DNA of 64,000 nucleotides from Diospyros lotus (GCF_014633365.1 NC_068352.1:22725310-22789309), one strand, 5' to 3'; counted from the first letter of the stretch, positions 24,361 to 36,501 are shown. Numbers and translations are program-made. The notes: generated by a model not told the origin, from the letters alone.

Positions 24361-24459
24361 GACTGAGCCGATTTACTGAAATTACAAGTTTACTCCTGCT
24401 GTGAAAGAAAGATTAATATTCAGTAGCAGAGACAAACTTGTAATATCAGTTGGTCAGCC
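24361..24459 (+). other. imperfect hairpin in intron 2 of WSD copy 1
   Basis: The left arm 24361-24405 and right arm 24419-24459 pair over about 40 nt with mismatches, including a perfect attacaagttt/aaacttgtaat core. The loop is about 13 nt. It may be a small MITE or a precursor-like RNA fold. No counterpart was seen in intron 2 of copy 2. Confidence 0.55.
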
Positions 24460-24623
24460 CACTAATTGAGACGACCCTTCCCAATTTACAAAGACTATAT
24501 TCATCATCGATCAATCATCATTTTAATAGTATTTTTTAATAATAAAAAAACTACAATAACATTAATTTCCATTTGAGAATACATATATTTGTAAGAAACT
24601 TGTTTAATCACTGGACATGACAG

Positions 24624-24999
24624 ACAATAAACGACGTGATAGTGGGAATAGTGTTCTTGGGAACTCGGTTGTACATGCAAATGCAAGCAAAAAGCCAAGA
24701 GCAAGAAAATGCTACTTCCACCGCGCTTGTGGTGCTCAACACTAGGGCAGATAGCGGTAGCTACAATTACAGTTTACAGAACAGTGAGCGAGATGGTGAG
24801 GCCGAATGCGGAGATGCCATGGGGAAACTACTTCACATTCTTGCATGTCGCCATACTCAGACTAACTTCCGTCGACTTATCCAAACCCACCAGCTTTGTC
24901 ATGCAAGCTCATCGCCTTATTAGGAGGAAGAGGAACTCGGCTGGTGTTTTTCTCACTGGCTGGCTGTTGGAGAAACTAAGAAAATTTGGGGGCCCTGAG
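24624..24999 (+). CDS. WSD1-like: WSD copy 1 exon 3, frameshifted by 7-bp duplication
   Basis: Opens T-I-N-D-V-I-V-G-I-V-F-L-G-T-R and ends F-G-G-P-E before gtatgt. Without the extra 7 bases at 24767-24780 it would be 123 codons in frame. With them, the downstream T-V-S-E-M-V-R-P-N-A-E block is in another frame. Confidence 0.85.
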
Positions 25000-25584
25000 G
25001 TATGTCATCCTTTCTAGATTATCATTTACTTGGATGTCATGCGTCATGAAAAAGTCTTTTTTTTTTTCTTTTTTTTTTCTGGAGCATTGGAAGAAGAGTC
25101 CAGTAGAGAGCATGATGATAGGATCAACCTATATATCCACTACATCTCTTTCAATAAAAAAAAAAAAAAAAAAACATCCACTACATATATCCTATGGAAG
25201 CTAAAAACTAAACAAAATGTAGCAACACAATTGACCCAAGCAAACAAAATAGGAATGCCTGTGCCCAAACAAAGCCCACCCAGGCCATTATCCATTACAA
25301 CTGAAACCCTAAATTTATTTTATGTTCTTAATTACCAAGTCATAGTTCATGACTAATAAAACTTATGTTTATGTTTATTTAAATGTATTATGAAATTTAT
25401 TTTTACATTTAGATTGAATAAATATTTTTTATTAAAAATTATATCTAAAAAATATATTTTTTTATTTAAATATTTTCCTAACATTTTTACTTTCTACTTT
25501 TTTTAAAAATATTATTTTTCTATTTTTATTTTATATTATATATATATATTATTTTTATTTTTGTACAATCTATATGTCAATAAC

Positions 25585-26580
25585 TTAGGTGGTGTTCTCT
25601 TAGGTAGTGTTCTCTTTGTGTTTTATTTTTGAGTTTTGAGTTTTGAATTCATTTTGAGTTTTGTGTTTTGAGTGTTTGTTTTGAGATTTCTAAAAATGCA
25701 TTCTCTTTGTTATTTTGAAAAATTGTTTCTCAAAACTAAAAATTGAAAACGCGTTTACTTTGTAATTTTTGAAAAATTATTTTATGTTTTTTTTTTCATT
25801 TCTTTTTTATTTCTTTCCTTTTCTTCCCTTTCCTTTTTCCATTCTCCAGCGCTGCATCTTCTCCGGTCGACGATTCTGTCGCCGGCGACCACCGATCAGA
25901 GCCTATTATTAGAAGCTCCAAGCCAAGGGAGTTAACATACCCCAAAACCAACAAGATCCAACGGACAAATCTCCGTAAATCTAAGATCGATGGTGGCGGC
26001 TTTCAATAGAACCAGCAAGATCGACGATGACAGTTTTTAGCGGTGGCAAGCGAGGTTGATGGTGGCTTTAGCGATGGCAGACAAGGTCGAATGTGGCTTC
26101 AGTGGTGGCGGGCGAGGTCGATGGTCGATGCTTATGAGAGAGAGAGTGGCAGCGACGTCGATGGCGAGGCGGTCGACAGCCAATGCTTGCGAGAGGGAGA
26201 GCAAAGAGAAGAGTGGCAATGATAGAGATGGCGAGGCGGTCGATGGCTGATGCTTGCGAGAGAGAGAGCAGAAAGGAGAGTGGAGATGGCGAGGTCGTTG
26301 ATGCTTGCGAGAGAGAGAGCAAAGAGGAGAAAGAGCAGAGAGAGCAGTTCTGTCGAGAATCTGGGGAGGGGGGGGAGTGTTTTCCGTGTTTTTGAGTTTT
26401 CAGTGTATTTTCACTGAAAACGCCCAAAATAACAAAATGTTATTTTGGGTTTTCTTTACAAATTTTTTAGTTGTTTTCGAAAATGCGTTTTTGAAAATAA
26501 CAAAGTAAACGTGTTTTCAGTGTTTTGAAAAATTGAAAACTCAAAACGGGCTGAAAACGCCAAAGAGAACAGGCCCTTAG
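25585..26580. mobile_element. long-TIR element (MULE-like) M1 in intron 3
   Basis: The left end has gtgttctctttgtgtttt, then repeated gagttttgag. The right end reversed gives gggcctgttctctttggcg and then matching caaaactcaaaa-type arms (imperfect, over 100 bp). The inside is GC-richer with gcgatggcgagg repeats. Exact ends and target duplication are not resolved. Confidence 0.6.
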
Positions 26581-27740
26581 TGTTTCAATTTTGAGTTTTG
26601 AGTTTTCAATTCATTTTTACTTTTTGTGTTTTGAGTGTTTATTTTGATATTTTTTAAAATGAGTTCTTTTTGTCATTTTAAAACTTCATTTCACAAAACA
26701 GAAAATTAAAAAACGTGTTTGTTTTGAGATTTTGAAAAATTATTTTTTTTTGTTATTATGATATTTTATTCAATGTATTTAATTATTAAATAATAAAATT
26801 AACTCTTTTGAATAAATTTTTGTTATTAAAATAAAATAATAAATTATTAACATACATCTTAACAATAATTTATATTAAATTATACACTTAATAATATAAT
26901 ATATCCTATCTTATGTTTTTAATTATAATATAGATATATTATATTTTTAAAATTTTAAATAAATATATAATTTTATTTTTAAAATTTAATAATAATTTTT
27001 TAATTCTTTTTTTCTCTTTTTTGATTTTCTTTTCTTTTTTCTCTATTCTTCTTCTCTGGCTCGCTACATCTTCGACACTGCCAGTCGCCACTCGCCACCA
27101 GGCCGATGGTTTTCGACGATCAAAGGCAACCACTCGACACCTAAGGCCCCATCGACCAACATACCCAAACTCAGCAAGATCCAACGGCCAAATCTCCTTA
27201 GATCTAATGACAAAGGGCAGTTGAGAGAAGAGATGAGAGATGATAGAACCAGCAAGATCTAATGGCGGGGGCAGTTGACGGCGACTACTCATGGCAGTGA
27301 CGAAGATGGCAGGCACGATCGATGGCAACTCATGGTGGTGACGGAGATGGCGGGGGCCAGTCGAAAGAAAAGAGGAGACATGAGAGAAGATCGAATGGCT
27401 GGGGGAGGGGAGCGGTCAACGGCAGCTCGACAGCGACGGAGATGGCAGGCGCGGTGTTTGGCCGAGGCTTGAGAGAGAGAGAAGAGATGCGAGATTGGAG
27501 GGTTGGGGGTGGGGGAAGACTGTGTCACTATGTGCATTTTCTATGTTTTCAATTTTTGTGTGTATTTTCACAGAAAACACCCAAAACAACAAAAGTTGTT
27601 TTGGGTTTTCTATATAATTTTTTTTTTATTTTTTAAAATGCGTTTTTAAAAATAGAAAAAAAAATACATTTTTAGTATTTAAAAAAACTCAAAACTCAAA
27701 ACTCAAAACTCGTTAAAAATAACAAAGAAAATGAGCCCTA
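26577..27740. mobile_element. long-TIR element M2, same family as M1
   Basis: Starts right at the end of M1 with the same gagttttgagttttcaatt arm. Ends ...aacaaagaaaatgagcccta (reverse tagggctcattttctttg). It shares the inner block cagcaagatccaacgg with M1, so the two are relatives lying head to tail. Confidence 0.6.
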
Positions 27741-28002
27741 TTGTATATCCGCTAAATTGACAATTGAGGGGCGGAACAAAATGACCCAATCAATCACATC
27801 TAAAAGGAAAATCCAACATTATCGATCTTCATGTTTGGACATTGGAGGGAGTGTTAAAAATTAATAAATATAACATTTCCTATTTTAGGTAGTTGAATAT
27901 TTGTCTTTATGTATCTTCAACGCATGTTTCTTTCCTTATTATGATATGGAAAGAAATTAACTACAATTTTTGTGTATCTCATTATTCCTTAATTACATGC
28001 AG

Positions 28003-28122
28003 TTAGCAGCTCAATTTGTTTACAAGACATTGAAGAACTCAAGCATGGCAATGTCAAATTTGGTGGGCACAGTGGAGCAAATCGCAGTTGCTAATCAACC
28101 CATTAGAGGATTATACTTTACT
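28003..28122 (+). CDS. WSD1-like: WSD copy 1 exon 4 (40 codons), shortened
   Basis: Begins L-A-A-Q-F-V-Y-K-T-L-K-N-S-S-M after atgcag and ends G-L-Y-F-T before gtacgt. Copy 2 has six more codons here (L-V-G-S-P-E), so an in-frame 18-bp deletion up to the donor is likely. Confidence 0.75.
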
Positions 28123-28558
28123 GTACGTGTTGGGCGCCTTGTTTAGTACTTATGATCTTATTTAGGAACCAATTTCAACTTCTTTTTTCTTTTATTTTTA
28201 ATCAATCATATAAAAATAATGGGTTATTTTTATTTTTAATCCGTAAAACAAAGATTCGGCATCATCCACCTTTCATCATCGGATTTGTCTCCCAAATATA
28301 TAGGGCTTGGCAATGCCCACAAAAGAGATAAAAGGAATTGACCAGATCACTTGGAGGCAATAATGCCCTACTTTCCAGAGAGAGGACTATACATATGTTA
28401 CATTATAATAATCAACATCACTTAAATTAATTATATTTACAGTAACAGCTATGCTATTCTTTATCAAATACAATACAATATTATCTATAATATTTTACAA
28501 ATAATAAAAATCTTAATTCATTCTATTTTTGATTTATTTAATGCATTATATTTTATTG

Positions 28559-29473
28559 GGCTAAAGTCATACCCAGGCCCCTCACCTTTCACCATTAAAC
28601 CATTTTGCCCCCTTAACTTCAACAAGGACCTATTAGCCCCCTCAACTTCAAATTTTGAATCTTACACATACCTGGGTCAACGCGTGTATTACACACGCGA
28701 TGGAGGCGCATGCAGCACATCACCTCCTTCTTCCCCATTGTCTCCGGCGACCTCTTCCCGCTCGCTGCCTCTCTCCTCCTGCCCATTGCCGCTCCCTGCC
28801 TCTCTCTCGCTCTCGCTCTCTCTGTCGGTGGTCGCCAGCAGCGTCCGAGGTGTCGATTGGGGTCGAGGGGCGACGTGAGAGGTGGGTCGCGGGCAGATCT
28901 GGGCGTCTTCTTCCTCTCTCTCGCTCTCGCTCTCTCTGTTGGTCTCTCTCACTCTCACTCTCGCTATCTCTCTGTCTGTATCTCTCTCTCTCTCTGTATC
29001 TCTCGCTCTCGCTCTCTCTCTCTGCCTGTATCTCTCGCTCTCGCTCTTTCGCTCTGTATCTCTCGCTCTCTTTCTCTATATCTCTCGCTCTCTATATCCC
29101 TCGCTCTCTCTATATCTCTCGCTCTCGCTCTCTGTATCCCTCGCTCTCTCTGTATCTCTCGCTCTCCCTATCTCTTTGTCGTCTCAGGCAGCTATCAGAT
29201 GCCGGTGGTCGCCGGCCTTCTTCCTCTCTTGCAAATCGAGACAAGTGGCACATTTTCATTGGCTTGATCAATGTGGGCCCCACATCAGATGGCATGTGCA
29301 ACTCACGTAGCAATGCTTGCTGCAATAAGGTATGTAACTATTACAAAATTAGTAATTAAGGTATATAATAGGTTTAAATTTGGAAGTTGAGAGGGTTAAT
29401 AGGTCATTGTTTAAGTTAAGGGGACAAAATGATTAAATGGTGAAAGGTGAGGGGGCTGGATATGCCTTTAGCC
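28559..29473. mobile_element. MULE-type element in intron 4, 10-bp TSD
   Basis: The 915-bp element has terminal inverted repeats of about 100 bp (28559-28660 and 29375-29473, beginning ggctaaag). It is flanked by the perfect 10-bp duplication tattttattg at 28549-28558 and 29474-29483. The interior holds a CTCTCG-rich low-complexity tract (28800-29180), so the long reading frames there are not genes. No transposase. Confidence 0.9.
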
Positions 29474-29510
29474 TATTTTATTGCTACAATTATCATACTT
29501 AATGTTGCAG

Positions 29511-29648
29511 GGTATTTCAATAACAATCATGAGTTATGTTGTGAAGCTGAGGGTGGCCATGCGCATGGAAAAGGGCTTCATGGATCCCCACAAATTTCGT
29601 TCCTGCATTGATCATGCCTTCCATATGATACTTAGGGCTGCCAATTAA
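29511..29648 (+). CDS. WSD1-like: WSD copy 1 exon 5 (45 codons and stop)
   Basis: Begins G-I-S-I-T-I-M-S-Y-V-V-K-L-R-V after ttgcag and ends M-I-L-R-A-A-N-stop. It matches exon 5 of copy 2 in length and in most residues. Confidence 0.87.
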   Translation, partial: GISITIMSYVVKLRVAMRMEKGFMDPHKFRSCIDHAFHMILRAAN

Positions 29649-30495
29649 TTAATTCACTCATAAAACCTAATTATATATCTCTTATTCATGCACGACTAAA
29701 ACGTTATATTAATTTTTTTTATTTAAAAAAGGCTAATGTTATGTGTTTGTGTGTGTGTGTGTACATGCATGCATGCAAGCAACCAATCCATACTATGTAA
29801 CACCACTTCAAAGTGGATTAGGAAGTTGTCTATTTCGGATATATAATGCCTTCTTCAGTTGTCTATTTTGGGTTGGGCCTCTCTATCTCTCTTTTCCTTT
29901 TAGTCTTTATTTTTCTTCTCCTCCCCTTCGATGGTTGTTGCTACCGAAGCGGCTAATTAATGTTCCTATTGTACGATTGGTTTGTTTGGAGTCTTTTCTC
30001 TTTCATTGGGATAAAGGGCTGGCCAGATCCTTGCCCAGATCCGGTCCAAATCTGGAACGGCCCTGGCCATTGGCCAGATCCAATAGATCCAGATCTGTTT
30101 TTGCCCAAATTTACTGTCCAGATCCAATATTCTTGTTTTCTTTTAAGATTTTGTTTATCGATCGTTTGGCATTATTTGGAGTTATTTGATCTTGTGTATT
30201 GACTACTTTGAAGTATATATATAATATTCCATTGTTTGATCTAAATATTAGATTTTTGCTATGACTAATTAAGATACATGCAATTTTGGCACAAATGGAT
30301 TTAGATGAAGGTGAGGTCATTAAAATGGATTTATATTGGTAAATATGGAGTTATTAAGGTCAGTAAAAATACGTTGACTCTGATCTTGATGCATATATTT
30401 TAAGTGCGGCTGAAAATATCTATACAAAAAATTTTGTGTGAATTTGGTTGGTACAGATTTGATTGGTATTATTCAGGGAGATTAATTCTTCATGA
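29649..30495. other. 3' flank of WSD copy 1 and intergenic DNA
   Basis: Contains a (TG)n and atgc-repeat patch at 29741-29778 and a run of repeated ccagatcc motifs at 30025-30125. No gene is seen. Confidence 0.5.
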
Positions 30496-30990
30496 TTTTG
30501 TTGGAAGAAATAATTTTAGATAATTCTATATTTGAATTTCGTATCAAGGTGAAGCTTGTTATACTAATTATATATTTGAATTTCGTATCAAGGTAAAGCT
30601 TGTTATACATGTGAACTAAAATTTAAATTTATCTGTAATTGGGATTTCTAATTTGACTGTTATTAGGACTTTGAATTTGATTGTAATTAAGATGCAATCA
30701 AATTCAATTTTGATTGGGATTTATCTCATCTGGATAAATATTCTCTTGATTTATCTTTTGCTCAGAATATAGTTTTTTATATACATCTACAAATAATTTT
30801 AAGTTTATAAATAGGTGTCCAATACTCTAGAATTAGTGCAGCAATATCACTTATGTAATACCAATATCAGCTTAGTGATATTTTATTTTTTTCTGCTAGT
30901 AGTTTTTTCTGATTCAGGTTTTTCACGTAAAATTCTGTATTAATTTTGTGTGATTTATGGTTTGATCGTAGTTTATTTTCGATCTACATC
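30496..30990 (+). repeat. possible copia-type LTR remnant
   Basis: Begins TGTTGGAAGAAATAA and closes near ctacatcctaata, with a tataaata box at 30811-30818. The layout is copia-LTR-like, but no target duplication was found. It holds a ~47-bp tandem duplication (atttgaatttcgtatcaagg at 30526 and 30573). Confidence 0.4.
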
Positions 30991-31167
30991 CTAATAAAAA
31001 GTACTTTATTTACTTGTAAACATTCTCTTTCTTTCTATTTTTTTCTATATTTCTACAAAATAACTATTTTCAAGATATGTAATATGACTTGTGAAAATTC
31101 CTCATCAATTACGGACTCTACCGTATGACAAATATACATAATTATAATTTTCTCTTACATATGTAAT

Positions 31168-31316
31168 TAGAGATGTAAATGAATTTTTAATTAATCTCAT
31201 TTATATATTTATTTTAATAAATTTAAAAAAAACATTATACTTATACCCCGTTTTATACTTATTTTAGTTATAAACAAAATTAATTAAGACCTATTAAAAA
31301 TTCATTTACATCCCTA
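31168..31316. mobile_element. short hAT-like MITE, ~149 bp
   Basis: tagagatgtaaatgaatttt at the left pairs with aaaattcatttacatcccta at the right (terminal inverted repeat of at least 20 bp with one mismatch). Target duplication is unclear. Confidence 0.65.
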
Positions 31317-33249
31317 TAAATTAATCCTTACCATTCAGATGCATGTGCAATGCCAATGGGAACCCATAGACCTAAAACTTGTGGGCATTAAAAATGTTTA
31401 AAACAGTTTTTGAATGCTCCATGAGATCTTAACTCTACTGGAGAAGACTTATTAAACAGTTTAAAACAGATGCATGTGCAAGCCGCAAAGTATAATTGAA
31501 ATAATGAATATTGTGAGAGCGAGAGAGCGGTGGGGGAGAGAAGGAGAATATTCATCCACCCATGCATGGTTCAGGCTACTACACGAAGCTACTAGACGGA
31601 TATGGCCGCACAGTTGAAAAGACAGCATTAACTCTGATTGACTGTGGAGCACCAAGTCAGTCTCAACCACCAACCTGATATCTATATATATAATGGAACT
31701 GAAAATGATATTCTATGTCATTCTCGTGACCCCAAAAACAGTGCCACCATACCATACACCGTCAAATTCTCAGTAACAAAATGAATATTTTATTCAATAC
31801 AATATTTGAATGCTCTCTCTAGGGCTCCAAAACCTCTCTTCAGCATCTTTGTCCAATGGTTCTCTGTCGTTTGGCAATCGGACTACAAATGTGGTTGGCA
31901 TTTCGTCAGTGAAGGCGGCAATTGGTTGCAGATGGTTGCTGTAGGCTTAACAATGGCAGGGTGGTCAGATTTATTTTAGGATTTAAGTGTGTTTTAGATG
32001 GAGGTCAGTTGTTAGGCCTCTTTGTTTGGGCCTGGTCTTCCATCTTGTCTCGTTTAATTAGGCCTTTGGTAATACCAATTTTGATGATATTATCATGTTT
32101 TAAAGAATGAACCAAACTTGTTGTAAGGTGATTAATTGATTTTGATGGCATTACCGTTACCATGCTTTATTGTGGATTTTTTGCCTAAGTTCTGTCTATG
32201 GTGCATATCCTTATTGGGACAATTTATCTTTAAGTGGCTAGTACCTGTAATTCGTCACTCAAAAAGAAGTATCAAGAGTTGACCAAAAAAAAAAAAAAGA
32301 AGTAAAAATAATAATAAAAAAGAAAAAATCATCTCTACCTATAAAAATTAAAAAAAAAAATTATTATGTAAAAAGGAAAAAACGTGTTCATTAGGTGAGA
32401 TAAACCATATATACTGCATTCTTAAGATCGTTTGGGTCATCAACAGAATGATTATTCAGATGTCACTAATCCTTCTCTTATTAAATTTATGAATCTCACT
32501 ACTTATATAGCTAAAAAATAATAAAAACTTAAATTTAAGAAAGTTTTTAGTTAAATTATCATGAATACAATGAGAGTGTAATTAATGCAAGTGTAGAATA
32601 AAATTTTTTGCTCATTCTTTCTACCAATTCAATCAAAACAATAAGACAACAATAATACAATATTGGCCATCGACCATCTAAACTTGTGGATGAGAAATGA
32701 AGTCACGTATGCGTGCGTGTGTGCGCGTACTTAAAGGCAAAGATATGGGGGAAGTATTGGCAACACTTAGTTAAATCCTAAGTTACATGGAAACGCGTTT
32801 GAGTAGTCATTTTGATTTTCTAAACCGTTTTACATTTTGGAGATGGCGAAATTTAAGAAACACATTTCCACCGGAAACACGTTTTCAGCAACACTACTCA
32901 CATCGCACGGATCGTGAAGCCGATCGGACCCCTATTTTCCTTCTCTTTTTTTCTTCTTTTTTCTTTATTCTTCTTCTTTTGCCTTGTTTCTCCGAATTTG
33001 CTTCCACTTACGCATTGACGACCGTCGATTTGTCAGTCGTTCCAATTCCGTTGCTCACTCATGTTGCTGTTCCGAGTGCTCCTTAGTCGCCGACCGTTGA
33101 TCCGTAGCTTTGGACTCTGGTTGCTCGCTGATCTGTGTGGTATTTTGTTTCTAATCTATTTATATCACAATTAAATTAATTTTAAACTAATCAAATTTTT
33201 TCAATAATATTGCATTTAACTGAAATTTTGATTTTGGCTAATTTGGAAT
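31317..33249. other. intergenic DNA, no gene recognised
   Basis: An A-run at 32284-32298 might be the tail of a decayed retroposon. 32780-33120 is GC-richer with a pyrimidine tract but no domain. Short frames here are not supported as genes. Confidence 0.5.
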
Positions 33250-33949
33250 TGTTGTATTTTTCTGTAATCGACCACACCAACACAAAGCCAAGAGCAGCGT
33301 CAATCCAAGAAATAGAAATGAACCGCACAACGCACACACGCAAAACATAAGATATACGTGTTCGGATTCAAACGAATCCTACTCACGGTAGAAGCTTACA
33401 CCTCTAGTCAATCCACTATATGAACAAGGGATTTACACAATACACACACAAGATCCTCTCGGCCACTCTCAAATCAGAAACCAAACCAAACACAAGAAGA
33501 CAAAACAAACCAGAGTACAAAGCCCAAAATACCTGAGCAACACATGCACTCAAACCTCGCCAATCTCTCTCTCAAACCACTCAAGTGATTATGCACTTAT
33601 CGGGAACGAGATCAGAACCGCCATTGCCTTCTTTTTCATTCTGATTCGCAAAGAGCGCCTTCGATCTTCCGTGTTCTGTTCTTGCGCGTTGCCTCTGTTC
33701 GTGCCTTCTATTTGCCTTCATGCCCCTTGCCTTTCATTTGCACTAAAACAGCCATATATATATACACAGGCCAATAGATACAAACAGAAATCATGGGCTT
33801 AACATAAACATGGACTTGGGCTTCAATTAATGGCTTAGAATGAAATCGGCCCATATCATATTATATATCCAACCCACTTTATTTATATACATATATAAAT
33901 GTCACATGGATAAAATAAAGTAACCCATTTGAGACACATAAACCTAACA
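33250..33949 (-). mobile_element. solo LTR, Ty1/copia type, 5-bp TSD
   Basis: This 700-bp unit, read on the minus strand, starts TGTTAGGTTTATGTG and ends AAAATACAACA. It is flanked by a perfect ggaat duplication (33245-33249 and 33950-33954). The TGTTAGG start fits copia LTRs. No internal region remains. Confidence 0.88.
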
Positions 33950-34213
33950 GGAATATATATGGCATATGATTATATGAGTATCTTAAGGTTAATAGAATAT
34001 TGCATATCAGTTTGGAATATGGCATATGAATATCTTAAAGTTAATTTTTTATATAAAAAATTATATTTATAAAAAATATATATATTTTTAAATTACAAAT
34101 TTACCCCGCATTTTTATTTTTTACCATTTTAAAAAAAATATATTTTCAGCGATTCTGTTTAGTAATGGAAACCTTTCGTTATCCTTCGGTACGTACTACC
34201 TTGGTTAAATCAA

Positions 34214-34245
34214 TGGCTCCACGACACCACTTTTTTGTATAAATA
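34214..34245 (+). promoter_or_regulatory. core promoter of WSD copy 2
   Basis: tggctccacgac (34214-34225) as in copy 1, then a TATA box tataaata at 34238-34245, about 109 bp before the ATG at 34347. Confidence 0.6.
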
Positions 34246-34346
34246 CATGGGGAGGGGCAGGAAGAGCGACCGCGGAAGGCGGTGGCGGATGAGCCTCTGA
34301 AGAGCATCGGATCATTATTAGATACAGGCCGGAGATATATATGCAT

Positions 34347-34517
34347 ATGGAGTGTGAGACGCCGGTGAGCCCAAGCGGGCAGTACTTCAGCAGCTCCGCC
34401 ATGTCCCTCTGCATCCTGGCTGTTCTGGAATCCGAAATTCCCATTGATGACTCCCAAACTCTCTCTCTCCTCAACCATGTCTTCCTTCCCATCAACCCCC
34501 GCTTTTCCTCCATCATG
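34347..34517 (+). CDS. WSD1-like: WSD copy 2 exon 1 (57 codons)
   Basis: M-E-C-E-T-P-V-S-P-S-G-Q-Y-F to P-R-F-S-S-I-M, then a gtacg donor. Same length as in copy 1. Confidence 0.85.
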
Positions 34518-34522
34518 GTACG

Positions 34523-34557
<35 letters not shown>

Positions 34558-34558
34558 G
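34523..34558. repeat. (CT)n(TA)n microsatellite in intron 1 of copy 2
   Basis: Compound repeat at the same place as in copy 1, a few bases after the exon 1 donor. Confidence 0.88.
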
Positions 34559-35082
34559 CACTTATATATCATTGCAGACAGTTACTATGAGAAATCAAAA
34601 AGAAAACAAGACACAAAAAATTTAACTGCGGCTTAATATATATATACTAGCGTATATCACGGTATAAATAATATTAAAATTAAAATATAATTATAATAAT
34701 ATACATATTATATTAAAATTTATAAAAAATTTATAACAATTTTACTTGTATTAAACACTCTACAAAATTCAAATAATAAACAAACATATAAAATTTATAA
34801 TGTTCACCAATATATTGAAAATCAAAATATAAAAGCAAGTATAAAAAAATTTGTAAACACTGAACAAAAAAAAAAATTAAAATTATCGTATATTTATTAA
34901 AGCTTTTTATAATAAAAAAATTATTAAATTTATATAATAAAGCACATCAATAAGTGCTCTACAATCTAAATAAATTAAATTAAAAATTAAATATTAAATA
35001 ATACATACTAATCGTCGTCGGCTGCCGCAGCCGCGACCATCAACAGAGGGGAGAAACCCCAATTCGGGGTCGGAGAACTTTA

Positions 35083-35110
35083 GGTTCCCGACCGTGAATG
35101 ATCGGGAACC
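35083..35110. other. 9-bp perfect hairpin in Helitron A
   Basis: ggttcccga (35083-35091) pairs with tcgggaacc (35102-35110) across a 10-nt loop, in a GC-richer patch otherwise surrounded by AT-rich DNA. Confidence 0.7.
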
Positions 35111-36501
35111 CTTGTGTTCCCGAATCTTAGGTTTCTTGATCATGTGTGGTTAGGAACTCTTTAATTTTTATATTATTTTAATTTAAAAAAATTATTTTAC
35201 CTAAAATAAAAAATATAATTAAAAAAATAAAAATATAATTAAAAAAATAAATGAATTCTTTTTAAATATTTGCATCTTTAAGTAATTCAATATGATAGAT
35301 TAACCAATTTCATATTTCTTTAAGTATCAAAGATTCAACATCTAAAGATAAAAATATTAAATTTTGAATTAAGTTTCCTATTTCGATATTATTATTTGAA
35401 TAAAATTTTACACTAAAAATAGTATTTGATCATCAGTGATTTAAAAAAGAGATTTATATTTCTTTTGAATTTGAATCATCCATGTCAAATTCTTATATAT
35501 TAAAACTTACACTGTTAGTATTTTTTTATTTAAAATTTACATGATATTTCAAAAACTTACATAGTTGATATTTAAAATACTAAAAAATTAAGTATTAAAT
35601 ATTTTTAAAATTAGAATATTTAGAATGATACTCTTTAAGAAAAATTAAAAAAAAAATTATAGTTTATGATACTCTTTATTTTACAATAGTCCAATAGACA
35701 TAAATTATAATTATAATTTTATTTTATTAATAGGTATACGTAAATAGACACAAATTATAAGTGTAATGTTTTTAATTTTGAATATCGATTAAGGTAATTT
35801 TATCTAATTGTTTTTACTTTATATTAATATTTCTAACTTTAAATATTTTATTTAAAAATATTCATGGCTGCTGAGAACTCTCCTGGGATTGATTATTCGT
35901 TAGGTTGGCCAAGTTTCATTTGGTCACGGAATTGTTTGTCAATTGGCCAAATCAGTTACAAAACATCAACCTGTTTCCGATTTCAGTTTTAATTTTTAAA
36001 TTTATTTTTAATTTTATATTTTAAATACCTATTTTAAAATTACTAAAAATATGTTCTTTTTGTAACATTTTTTTTATTTTAAAATTTTTGAATATATTTG
36101 TGACGAAGACAGCTAAAAAGATTTTTTGTTAATTTAATTTTTTTTATTTTTAAAAATATAAAATTAAACATATTTTTACTATTTTAAAAAATTAAAACTA
36201 AAAATAATTTCAAAACAATAATGACAACCGAATCTAAAATATTAGACCCAAGAAACTTAACCCAACGATAGAATTAAGTCTAATTCCATTTACACAGCTT
36301 TTTGTTGGTATTAAAGTAATACAAATAAATAATTTCTTAATTGGCAACCAAAGAGATGGAAATGATTTATCGAATGATGTAACATCAAATGATGTAACTT
36401 TGTGATTTCAAAAGCAAAATATAACGTTACTATGTATATATATATATTATATAATAATCATTATCTCCGATTGAGTGATTAATAGAGAAAGAAGAGAGAA
36501 G

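Larger units (their letters stand above)
23488..29648 (+). pseudogene. WSD1-like: WSD1-like wax ester synthase/diacylglycerol acyltransferase, copy 1, frameshifted
   Basis: Exons: 23488-23658, 23748-24326, 24624-24999, 28003-28122, 29511-29648. All junctions are GT-AG and phase 0. The family joins a fatty acyl-CoA to a fatty alcohol (wax ester) or diacylglycerol, usually at the ER in epidermal cells making cuticular wax. The N-terminal acyltransferase domain has the catalytic HHSLGDG (HHxxxDG) at residues 136-142. The C-terminal DUF1298-type part is in exons 3-5. Expected length is about 458 residues, near the ~480 of Arabidopsis WSD1. A 7-bp tandem duplication in exon 3 (24767-24780, ttacagt/ttacaga) shifts the frame after about residue 298. 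Exon 4 also lacks the last six codons seen in copy 2. Introns 3 and 4 are filled with MULE-like elements. A sequencing error at the 7-bp repeat would change the verdict. Confidence 0.85.

Noticed and set aside
24755..24785. The exon 3 frameshift in copy 1 explained by a small intron
   Set aside because: The possible gt to ag span is under 25 nt, too short for a plant intron; a 7-bp tandem duplication explains it fully.
28655..29359. Long Ser/Leu-rich reading frames over the CTCTCG tract
   Set aside because: They cross the TIRs of a MULE and translate a simple repeat; frames are open in several registers, as expected for low complexity.
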